Source: Scolanthus callimorphus
Lineage: Eukaryota > Cnidaria > Anthozoa > Actiniaria > Edwardsiidae
Assembly (NCBI GenBank): GCA_033964015.1
Contig: CM066913.1
Span: forward strand, 21,041,854 to 21,105,853
Reading direction: 5' to 3'
DNA length: 64,000 nucleotides
The translations under genes and the position numbers were made by a program. Shown here piece by piece: positions 10,089-22,000 of this stretch; positions within the stretch are counted from its first letter, which is position 1, and every line of letters starts with the position of its first letter. The notes under the pieces were generated by a model. It was not told where the DNA came from. It was given only the letters and a program-made list of their open reading frames with translations, and ran no database searches.

Positions 10089-13000
10089 ATGGCACATCGC
10101 TTGGTCTACTTCTTCGTCGCTTGTATTTTAGCTCTAGTAATTATCATAATCACGAGAACAATCGTATATTCATACTCGAAAGCTCCGGATAAGCCTTGTT
10201 TAACTTCCGATCAAGATTATATCGAGGCCGATAGTGTTGTTTTGGAGAGATTTTCACAAGCTCTTCGATTTCGCACCGTTTCGTGGGAACCGGGAATTTA
10301 TAACGGAACTGAGCTTGAGAAGTTCAAGAATTTTATACTTAGAGGTAAGATTTGAATTGGAAACTCGAGTAGGATTATAAAGCTGAATAAATGTGGTAAG
10401 AACATTAATTATTTTAAATATTAGCCGGGATTGTTATTCCACTGAAGTGCTGCGTAAAACTTAAGACGTGACATGAGCGAAAGCGCTCACGCTTATCACG
10501 AGCTCCTAAATTTTGTTTTCATTCTAATACTGGCCACAGTGCTGCTTTCGCTTTAGATACTGCAATTTCAATTATATTTCTTAGTCGTTGCGATCATGGC
10601 AGGAGTGTAAACGCTGGGATTAACCTCGAATTACGTCATGTGGCGAGCTCTCGGGCTGGTGCAAAACACTTCACAGCAGTTCACTCCGATAATAATTTTC
10701 TCTCTCACACCGCCTTGTAATAATAATTTAGGTAATAATTTTAATATACTTTTTTTACAGATGTTAAAGTTCTTTTTATTGAAATTTACTCATGTATGCT
10801 GGGGGATTGTTGTTGAAGGGCCCGTCATAGTCAATCTCTTTTAACAACAACCCAGGACCCCCCCCCCCCCCCCCCCCCCCCCCCTTCCCCTGGGAAGTAA
10901 TGATCAATAAAATAAATAACAATAATACAATTCTGGATTTTTAGCCCCTATTTTACATGCATTATATATTGATTATACAGGGATGATCTACTGAACATGG
11001 TCAGGGTTTTGAGCATTCATTTTTGTCATTATTATACATTGTACTCGCTATATCGATTCTGATTGGCTAAGAGCGCGCGCTTTACTTTGGGAATCACCCA
11101 CTTTGAGGGTATCCAAGAATCAGCATGCTGATTCTTCAAGAATCAGCTAGCTGATTCTTGATACGCGCGCAATGCATCATAGGACTAGAGCGCTTTCCCT
11201 ATTTTAACAAGGCGCTTGTGTAAAATAAATTGCTTGACAGAAATAAAAGTATTTTTACTGAATCAATGTATAATAAAACAATTATTGAATTCGGTTTTTG
11301 TGATCTCCAGAATAAACAATGTCTCGCCAAGTGGAATCAGGCTCGGCCTCACGGCCTCGCCTGATTCCACCTGTCTCGACATTGTTTATTCTGGAGATCA
11401 CAAAAACCTCATCCAATAATTGCTTATAAACAGGGTATGAAAATTAGCGTTTTTTTCTGTCATAAACAGGGTGACATTTTGTGAACTTGAGCGGACCACA
11501 GCCCCTACCCAACTTTAGTAGCATCAAAATCAGCAAAGGCCCTAAATAGATGTTGCCAGAGCCTCCCCTGCAAGCGACAAGGGTATTGGAATGCACAGCC
11601 ACTGGAATTCCACTTCTTTTAATTAGGGACCATAGGGATTCCAAGTGTCCCCTCCTCTTGTGCTTAACAGGCTAAGTGTCCCCTAGCCAGTTGGGACACA
11701 TGGAATCCTATGTGGGAATCTTTCTTTTAATTCATATCTAGGACCCCATGGAGGTTCTTGAGCTAAAATATGAGAGAGAGAAGGGGGACAGAGCTCAATA
11801 TTTTATACCCCAAAAATATCAAATTCCTTACCCAAGAAAATATTCTGGTACATGGGCCTATTACAATTAGTGTTTGGGGAAAAAATACCAGTGTTTCAAT
11901 TAACTATTTAGAGGTGTTACTGAAGCTAATGTTACTGTTATTTATTTCATTTCCAGAGTACTCCTATATATTCACCCACTCGTTAGTAACTTATGAGGTT
12001 ATCAACAATTATAGTCTACTTATTCATGTCCAAGGAAGTGACAAATCACTTAAGCCATATATGATAGCTAGTCATCTTGATGTTGTACCTGCTCCCAGTG
12101 AATCATGGGATGTGCCGCCATTTGAAGGGCGTATTCAAGATGGGTACATATGGGGCCGAGGGACATTGGATGTTAAAAATGGTGTCATGGTATGCGCAAA
12201 TTCAAACTCTCTTTGGATTAAGTAGAGCCTGTAGTGTTGGGTGCCAACGTCCCCCATTCCCAATTGTATTTGCTATTAGGGGCAGCCAGATGGAGGGCCA
12301 GAGGCAAAAGGCCCACTACTGTATCCCTCTGGCACCCTGTTGGGAAAATTCTGGCAATATGTCACTGATTATTAAATCATGCATGCTATTAATACCAAAA
12401 TAATTAACTAAGATACATAAAAAAATAACAATATTGACTATTGCCATAAGCTTGCATGCTGAGTCATGATAGTTCTAGAGCCATCTTCTCATACCACCAT
12501 CGAATGTAATTTGTTGCTTTCTGTCTCCCTTATGGGATTTCTCAGGCATCCCTGGAGGCAGTACAAGTTATGCTGAAACTCAATCACAAACCCAAGAGAG
12601 GCTTTTACTTGGCATATGGTCATGACGAGGAGGTGAGAAACCACATGATGTTGTCTCCAGGAAACATTATATCACAGCTCACTGAGAGAGACCTGGGCTG
12701 AGGGGTTGACACTTCCCCCCCCCCCCCCCTCTCACACACACTCACACTTTGCTCACACTTTGTGCCAAATTTTGATATAATTATTTTGCATTGTGTGGTT
12801 CCAGAAATATCCATACCCCCACACCACGGAAGGGTGTTGAAAGTGACCCCCCCCCCCACCCCTCTGGAATTTCCAAGGAAAAATACAGTATTTGTATGCA
12901 AATGATCAGGTAAATTGACCCCCCCACCCCTCCGGAATTTCCAATGCCCTTCCGTAGGGGGGTATGGATAATTTCTGGAACCACACATTCAATCTTTCTC

Positions 13001-16000
13001 ATAAGCCTCCCCACACTTCAAGGTGTGCTCTGCAGGCCATGGACCTCAGTATTTCCCACAAGGAGGGGGATTTGCAATATGGAATGTGTGGGGCAATATG
13101 TTCATTTGAGTTACCCTATCTGGCAAGGTGGGGACTCCACATAAAAATAGAGGGGGGCTCGTTGGGAAATTGATTTTAACCCTAAGGGATAGCAAATTGG
13201 GTGTGGTCAACAATGAATTTTACCCCTAAGAGATAGCAAATTGGATGAGGAAAATCGATATTGCAGTTCTTAAAATACCATCAAGTTGAAACAATTTATT
13301 CTGTTGTCGCTGAATTTCTAGGTCATCTTTTGCGTGAGACCTCCTAAGGGATAGCAAGATCTTTGGACACCCCTAATAGATAGCAGCTGGGTGAATTTAT
13401 ACCCTAAGGGATAGGACGAGCACCCCTGTCTATTTTTATGGAGAGTCTCCCGAGGGGTCATGTGGTTGTAGATATAATATCCCCAATGGCAGGACTTGCA
13501 ACTGAATGTCCAATTCCTGAATGTGAAATTTATATTTTAAGACTTATTTAATGGACCTACCTATATTTTTGTGATTTTGAGGAACTGGTCATCAATAAAT
13601 CAATTTCCCATTGATAGGTGTTGGGGAATGATGGTGCCAAGAAAATTGGTGCCCTTCTCCAATCAAGGGGTGTCAAGCTGGAATTTATTGTTGATGAAGG
13701 CATGACTATTGTGAGGGATGTATTTCCAGGAGTAGCAAAGCCATTTGCAATGTAAGCATCAAAGAAGACTTCACCATATTAGCTACATCTGTCTGTTTGT
13801 GTCAGTCAGTCAGTTTCTTTCAATGTCTGCCTCAGTCTGACTGTATCTTTCTGACTGGTTTTGTCTGTTTGTCTGACTGTGTATGTCGGTCTATCTGTAT
13901 GGCTGTGACTGTATCTGTATGTCTGTGTCTGTCTGTATCTGTATGGCTGTGTCTGTCGGACTGTATCTGTATGTCTGTGTCTGTCTGTCTGTATCTGTAT
14001 GTCTGTGTCTGTCTGTCTGTATCTGTATGTCTGTGTCTGTCTGACTGTGTCTGTATGTCTGTGTCTGTCTGACTGTGTCTGTATGTCTGTGTCTGTCTGA
14101 CTGTGTCTGTATGTCTGTGTCTGTCTGTCTGTCTGTATCTGTATGTCTGTGTCTGTCTGACTGTATCTGTATGTCTGTGTCTGTCTGTCTGTCTGTATCT
14201 GTATGTCTGTGTCTGTCTGACTTTATCTGTATGGCTGTGACTGTCTGTCTGTATCTGTATGTCTGTGTCTGTCTGACTGTGTCTGTATGTCTGAGTCTGT
14301 CTGACTGTGTCTGTATGTCTGTGTCTGTCTGACTGTATCTGTATCTGTATGTCTGTGTCTGTCTGTATCTGTATGTCTGTGTCTGTCTGTCTGTATCTGT
14401 ATGTCTGTGTCTGTCTGGCTGTATCTGTATGTCTGTGTCTGTCTGACTGTATCTGTATGTCTGTGTCTATCTGACTATCTGTATGTCTGTGTCTGTCTGA
14501 CTGTATCTGTATGTCTGTGTCTATCTGACTGTATCTGTATGTCTGTGTCTGTCTGACTGTATCTGTATGTCTGTGTCTGTCTGACTGTATCTGTATGTCT
14601 GTGTCTGTCTGACTGTGTCTGTATGTCTGTGTCTGTCTGACTCTATCTTTATGTATGTGTCTGTCTGACTGTATGTGTATGTCTGTGTCTGTCTGACTGT
14701 ATCTGTATGTCTGTGTCTGTCTGTCTGTCTGTCTGTCTGTGTCTGTCTGTCTGTGTCTGTCTGACTGTGTCTGTATGTCTGCGTCTGTCTGACTGTATCT
14801 GTATGTCTGTGTCTGTCTGTATCTGTATGTATGTGTCTGTCTGTCTGTATCTGTATGTCTGTGTCTGTGTCTGTCTGACTGTATCTGTATGTCTGTGTCT
14901 GTCTGACTGTATCTGTATGTCTGTGTCTGTCTGACTGTATCTGTATGTCTGTGTCTGTCTGACTGTATCTGTATGTCTGTGTCTATCTGACTGTATCTGT
15001 ATGTCTGTGTCTGTCTGTCTGTGTCTGTCTGTCTGTCTGTCTGTATCTGTATGGCTGTGACTGTCTGACTGTATCTGTATGGCTGTGACTGTCTGACTGT
15101 ATCTGTATGTCTGTGTCTGTCTGACTGTCTGCATATTGTGTCTGTCTGTCTGACTATGTCTGCCTGTCTGCCTGTGTCTATGGCTGTGTCTGTCTGACTG
15201 TGTCTGTCTGTCTGAATGTGTATGTATGTCTGACTGTGTCTGGGTGACTATGTATGTCTGTCTGCGTGTCTCTGTGTGTGTGTCTGCTGGCTGTGTCTGC
15301 CTGTGTCTGTCTATCTTTTTTGTCTGCTTGTGCCTGTTTGTGTCTGTATGACTGCGCCTGTCTACAGGGGAAAATTTATGGAGCCCATATTCTCACTCAT
15401 GTTCTCATGTTTTTCGATATGTGTTTTCTCCGTCCTTTTAGCATTGGTGTAGCTGAGAAAGGTTTCATGATGATTGAGTTGAGTGTTCAGACTCAGGGTG
15501 GACATTCTTCAATGCCTCCTAAACAGTCCAGCATAGGAATATTGGCCAATGCTATAGCAAGGTAAAAAAGAGTCTTAAATGTTCCTGTATCATCATTAGA
15601 CAGGATTCTGTTATCCATCAGTTGGGAAAAGCTGAATTTCCCATGGTAGAAGAATGTGAAGTGTTCAGATTTCACATGCTATCCACGTGAATTCCGACTT
15701 TTCCCATGGTTGAGTTTCTGCAGAAATTCCCTGTGTATTCTGTTATTTTTTTTTTGATGATTTTGTCGCAATCAGAAATTGAACAGGTATAGAGCGGATT
15801 TAACATGACTGTCAAGACTTGTTATGTAATTATGATTGCTTTGCGTTCTCATTGGCTACTCAGCCAATCAAATTCTGTAGTAAATACAATTGTGTAATTA
15901 CTTAGTAATTGCTTCGGCTTGTGATTGGCTGAGCAAAAAGCCATTTAGGAGCAAGTTGTGATTTTTCTTGATTCTGATTGGCTAGTGATTGCTCAATTGC

Positions 16001-19000
16001 AATTGCTTTCACGACAGTCATGTGAAAACCGCTCTAATGAATTGCAGTGATCAACGCGGTTTCAGCTGTGCCTTTTATATTCATTTCCCCCAGCAACTTC
16101 TTCTGTCTTTTTGTTTTGTTTGAAGACTTGAATCATGCCCTTGTCCGGCCTTGCTGGAATCTGATGGACCAATCAGGACGCTCTTTGAAGGACTTGCACC
16201 GAAGGTAAGACGCGTGTTTTTACTAATAACTAATCTGAATGATGTGGCAAAGACAAACACCTCGTAAAAAACGAAATCTGGCTGTATTATTATAGAGAAA
16301 ATGTTTTCATTCTTGTTTATGTTACTAGGTTTTAAACTGATGGGGCTAAAATAATTCAGAAAAAAAAAAACGAGAAGGCGCGAAGGATTCTGGGAGGAGA
16401 AATGAGGGCGTGCAAGGAATTGTGGGAAGGAGAAATGACCCACAATTCCTTGCGCGCCCTCTTTTCTCTTCCCATAAGCCTTCGTGCATCGCACTCTTTT
16501 TCCACCCTTCTTGTTTCCAGTTTTTTCTCGATTATTTTAGCGACTGGGCACGAGTCTGTTGCGACTGGGCACGAGTCTTCGCATGTTGCGAAGAGGACTC
16601 GAAGAGTGGGTTTTTGGTCGCCCTCGTAGTCTCCCTTGCTTTTGGGCGGTTTCCATGCGCTCGCGTTGCTGTTGTTTGCCAAGCGATGTGGCATTTTTTT
16701 TGTGCGGTGTTGCGATCCCCAAAGGCATCCTCATATTTATTAGCACTGATGCTGTCTTCTTTTATTTTTGTGGATATGTTTTAGGTGACCCTCCCTGTAA
16801 GAATCATTCTTGCAAATATGTGGCTCTTCAAAACTCTTCTACTAAGGTTGGTGTGTTCTAGAGCAGATTTTGTAACTGTGAAAAAAATTAATACTACTCA
16901 CTGTGCAAATGTTCACGTGTAGCGACAAAATAGGCACTTACATTGGATCCTTAAATACTGCGAAGTCTTGCGGATGAAATGACTAAATCAAGATCCTAAC
17001 CTGCTTGTAGTTTGTAATGTAAATGCAAATATGAATGTAAATGATTTGTTTTATGTCGATAACGTGGAGAGTGGTCGCCCAATCTCGAGAGCCAAGAGCT
17101 CATGTATGAAACGCTCGACTATGTTAGTATGAGTGTGAGCCCTACACTGGGTATGGTCACTCCCGCGTCCCCGTGGTTCTTTTGTGTCTCTCTGGTCCCG
17201 ATTAGAGTAGAGTATGTGATAGACGGGACCTACGGTTTAACGTCCTTATCCGAGAAGACGCGAAGGTCTAACCATTTTCAGATCTTGGAACAAAGGCAAC
17301 ACTTTCTCCTCAATTATTTGAAGACCCCGAGTGTTGGTCCGGCTGGAGTTTGAACCCCAAAACTCCCGCACAACAGCCCGGCGTTCTATCACTGCGCTGA
17401 CCGGTTGCAGCGGTAGATGGCGTTTTTATCGACCGTGGCCACAGACACCACCTATCAAGCTCATTCCCAGAAATATTGGACATTTCGAGTCCGCGCTTGC
17501 CCAGCGGAAATCCGCATGATAATGAAAAAATGGCGACCGATGCAAAGCGATATCGAAGAAGTTCACTACCATTATCGCGGTTTACCTGTGTGACGAGTGA
17601 TTCAAACAAAATGGCGAAAGAGCAAAGATGTTTCGTGTGATTTTAACTTTTTCGTGATCTTCTTCTGGATTTCAATCCAACATGGCGTCTGTTGGTCGTC
17701 GAATTTAAGCACAATTTCAAGGGATTATGGAACATATTAGCACATATTCTATTGCGTGTTTTTCAGCTGATTTACAAACGTTTATATCCATTTTACTATT
17801 TCCGACTTTCGTGTAGACGACATTCCAAGTTAGTGCCGGACAAAAATTTGTAGGTGATTTCAGTGATTTCGGGCTAAATTACAGAGGACATGAGAGCCTT
17901 GGTGGAGCCAGATAGCGGGGTGCGATGGAACAGGTTTCCAAAACGTATCAAGACTCAATTTATCGCTGGTAACACTTCATATGCTATGCAAGTTAATATC
18001 AGAGTCCAAACTTTTTACTAAGTCTATTTGCAGAGCAACTCCCATACATTCTCTTATATTTTTCGCAGTCATTATGCAAATGAGCGGCCGCCATCTTGAC
18101 CAATATTTCTGGGAATGTTCATAGTCATTGGTTTTTTATTCGTTTTGTTTGTTTATAGTGTGCTGAGCGAGTCACCTACTTCAAATGCATTGATTCGCAC
18201 AACCAGCGCTGTCACGCTCTTCCATGCCGGTGTCAAGGTATTTTTGTATTTTCCATCGTTAAAAAAAGAAAAGAAAAGAGAAGGCACTCGTATATGATCC
18301 ACGATTCAAAGTTTTCGTTACGTTCTTGTAGCAGACTGTCGCACCATATATACTGCATTATACCATATCGACATATCAGAGGGCTTCATTAATCGCCAAA
18401 CAATGGGCAGTTTTTCCCAGTGAAATTCAAAATACCCGAACAACAAACACAAAACGAAATATTTTTAATGAGTACTTCAGCTTTTCCTGATAAAACAAAC
18501 AAATTATGCGGTAGCTTCTAACATACATGCTCTTTGTCAAAGTAACAAACATTTTGGCTTGCCCGACGTAGCAACAGTATAACTAGGGAGGTAGAACAAT
18601 GAATGCGAGATCGGTGAATTGTCAGGGTAAGGCCCTTAAAAAGGCGACCCATTATAGAGTTTTCTTAGTCCCAGCGCAAACGCCACACTTCAGTCGCTCT
18701 TCTTCTGTCGAACCTTTCCTTTTTCAAAGGATGGCGCTTCATTAGACTTTATAAAAGACAACTTTCTACTGTTTTGTATTAAAACGGCGCGACTCTGGTA
18801 CGACGTTTACCGTAGGCCTTAGTCCCTGCCGGGATCCACCCCACCCATCAAACTACGGGCACGGATAAATGTTTATACAAGTAGATCAAGCCTTTCTTCT
18901 TTTGACTGGTGCAAATCTGTGATTAAGCAATAAAAGTACTTTCCGCGTGCTCTCTGCTTTCTTACAAACACGAGGGGGATGTTGGGAGAACTGATCAAAA

Positions 19001-22000
19001 CTTGAAAGACACGAGTCGAAGGCGAGTGTCTTTCAAGTTTTATCAGTTCGACCAACATTCCCCGAGTGTTTGTAAGAAACCAGAGAGCACGCAGAAAGTA
19101 TTTTTATTGCTTTTAGAAAATAACATACACACGCGCGACAGCGTTGCGTGACAATCGTGTTTCTCAGGTCTCTTACAAACACGCTTTTTAACCAATCAGA
19201 ATGCGCACATTCACAATACAACATAGGTGTTATTTTCTAATTGTTATTATGACACTACTCTGTATTGTTATTTACCATTTAGAGTAATGTTATAGCAACA
19301 GAGGCAAAAGCAACTGTCAATCACAGGGTTCATCCGGGAAACACCTTGGATGAGGTAAGAGCATGCGCAGTCAGGTTAGGGCTTTCCCTGCTAGCAGTGG
19401 CCATTTCTGGTCTTGCTCTGCGTTTTGAGGTGGCCTATGTTGACCTGTGCACACAAATGTCACCTCCTCCTCCCGGATAGTAATGATAGTGGTTGACTGT
19501 TTGGCTGTTTTTATGGCGATCGCTTAGATTGCTTCAATAACTGCGATGATCATTTATTCATTTACCATTCATACACCGCAGTTCTAACCATTTATTGTAC
19601 ATCATATACGTTACGGGGATTGACTTTTAAGAACCCAACATTTGACCTAAGCCGCCAGTTCTGGCTTCTATAGCTCAGTTGGTAGAGCGTCACACCGGTA
19701 TCGTGGAGGTCATGGGTTCAAATCCTGTTGGAAGCTTGAAATCTTTTTTCAGGTTCCATTTATAGCGATCGCTTAGATTGCTTCATAACTGCGATGATCA
19801 TTTATTCATTTACCATTGGCTGTTTTTAAAAGAATGGCGTCTCTGTTTTTTCCCTTCGAAAACAGCGCGAGCTTTCACGAGTGATTTTGCGATTCAACAT
19901 TTGGTCAATTTGTTCGAAAATAAATTGATTTCTAGCGAATTCTCAAAAGCAAACTGAGAAAGCGAGTTATCTAAAGACCACACAAAAAAGGAAAAACAGA
20001 TGCAGGGAGATAAAAGAAGTAGCCTCTGCTCGCAGGGAAGATCCATAGGGCTAGGCAGTAACTTTTGCTTCCACGATGTATTTTCACATTTCGTTTGCTT
20101 AATTTAAGGAAAAAAGATAATTTATTGTCACGTTGACAGATCATGTGGACTTATTCTCAGGAATTTTAAGTTACATGGGCTTACTATACATAATGTCATA
20201 GCTATTACAAACGCAATATTTAATGCAATCTTCCTGACTGAATAAGTATTCGGATTGTTCTTCCTCAGGTTATAGAACACGACCGACAGTGCATCAATGA
20301 CGATAGAGTGAAGATCCGAATCACAACTGCACGTGAACCGTCTCCTGTGTCTCCATGGGACAGCAGTTCTATTGGCTATCAGGTAGTTTGTGTTTACTAT
20401 CGATGCTAGAGCAGATTTCATATGACTGTGAAAAGTGCCGCGGTACGGCGCGGTACTGTCGCGGTGGCGGTACGGAACCTGGCCTGCTGTAAATGGAATG
20501 AAATCGCCAATGAAATCGCGTAGTCGCGGTACGGTCACGGTCGCGGCGCGGAACAACTTTGTCACGGTACTTTTCACAGTCATACGAAATCTGCTCTATA
20601 AAGTTCGCTTCTGCTGCATATACAAACACGCTGCTCTTCATTCGTGCCTTTGTGCATTGATTCCCCTCCCTTCGCGATCCCATCAAAAGTACAAGATTTG
20701 GACAACAAGTATGTTGCTTGCCTATAACTGTACTACATTACGTCGCACGCAACATTCTAAAGGGGAAGGGAGCCCTCCTTCGTAGCGACTCTAAGGGGAG
20801 AGGAGCCCCTTTCATAGCGGCTCTAAAGCGGAGGGGAGACCCCGCTATAAAGGATACGCAGGGCTCCATTACAAACTAAACAAATGTCTGTATCTACGAG
20901 CAGACACATCGCTTTCAGTCCTATTCAGAGTCTCCTGTAAAGATCCATGACTACTTAATGCGCTATGCTCACAATCAGTCTTCGAACATTCTCGAACCCT
21001 GAGCTCCCCGGCTCGTAACCTCGCGGGGGAGGCTCTGGTGACAGCCACTGACGAATGCCCGGGATTTAATACAGAGCCGTATTAAGAGAGAGAAAGACCT
21101 TACAGCGCATGCTCCAATGCTCAAAATCAACCAATCAGCGACGGCCCTTAAATGGATGCCCCCAGAGCCTCCCCTGCGAGCAAACGAGCTCTGGGTACGA
21201 GAATGGTCTTCAAATTTTGAAACTTCCTCTACAGTTGTAAAGAAAAACGCGCAAATATATGGCAATCTTGCGCGTAACCGCCTGTTTATAATGCATATGC
21301 AAGAGACGTCTGCACTGACTTGATTCGTTCAAAAGTCAGACGAGATCAAATACTATCTTTTATGCAGTAATTACCTAGAAAGAACTAACGAATTACGTCA
21401 TCAGTACAGATATTTTCTATATTTTCTACTATTAAATGTGCCTAAAAGTAATTTAAGGCGTAGTTAAAAACCCGAGATTGTGCATGCACGCGCTTCTCGT
21501 AGATCGACTGTGGGGCAGCCTTGCGGCAGGGGTACACCACGTTGGGGCATCCAATTTAATGACATCGTCCTTTAGACGGGACAGCGCCCTGAAGGCTATC
21601 CATTGAGTGCTTGGCACTGCGCGCGCTCTCTAGTGTAAATTCTTCTGTGCGGCCGTATTTCGCTGCCAAACGCTTTCCCACCCTCCCTCCCTCCCTTCGG
21701 CAAGGATGGATGAGATAAGTATACTTCACCGAGATCTCGTCCCAGTATGACAGGTACCGGGTGGTGGGCGTGGTCCCGCTGCCATGGAAACGCTGCGCTG
21801 CCTGACGGAGGATCGCCCACAATATAGCATCCAGGGCCCAGTTCCTGAAAGGTTGGAAAAAGTTATCCACGGATAAAAGTTATTAGACTGCTTGCAGTCC
21901 CTTGCTCGGGGAACGTCCGTAATAAGAGGGTAAAAGTCTTATTTTCCGCGCGCCTTGTACTGTGCATTTATGCCGGGGTCACGTCACGATAAGCACGCAC

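Noticed and set aside
13797..15134. Cys/Val/Ser-rich and Asp/Thr/Arg-rich long frames on both strands
   Set aside because: They are translations of the TCTG satellite; composition follows the repeat unit, not coding selection.
19664..19735. Functional tRNA gene (anticodon GGT, Thr)
   Set aside because: Acceptor, D and T arms are good, but the anticodon stem has a mismatch and position 33 is C. The unit sits inside repeated SINE body sequence.
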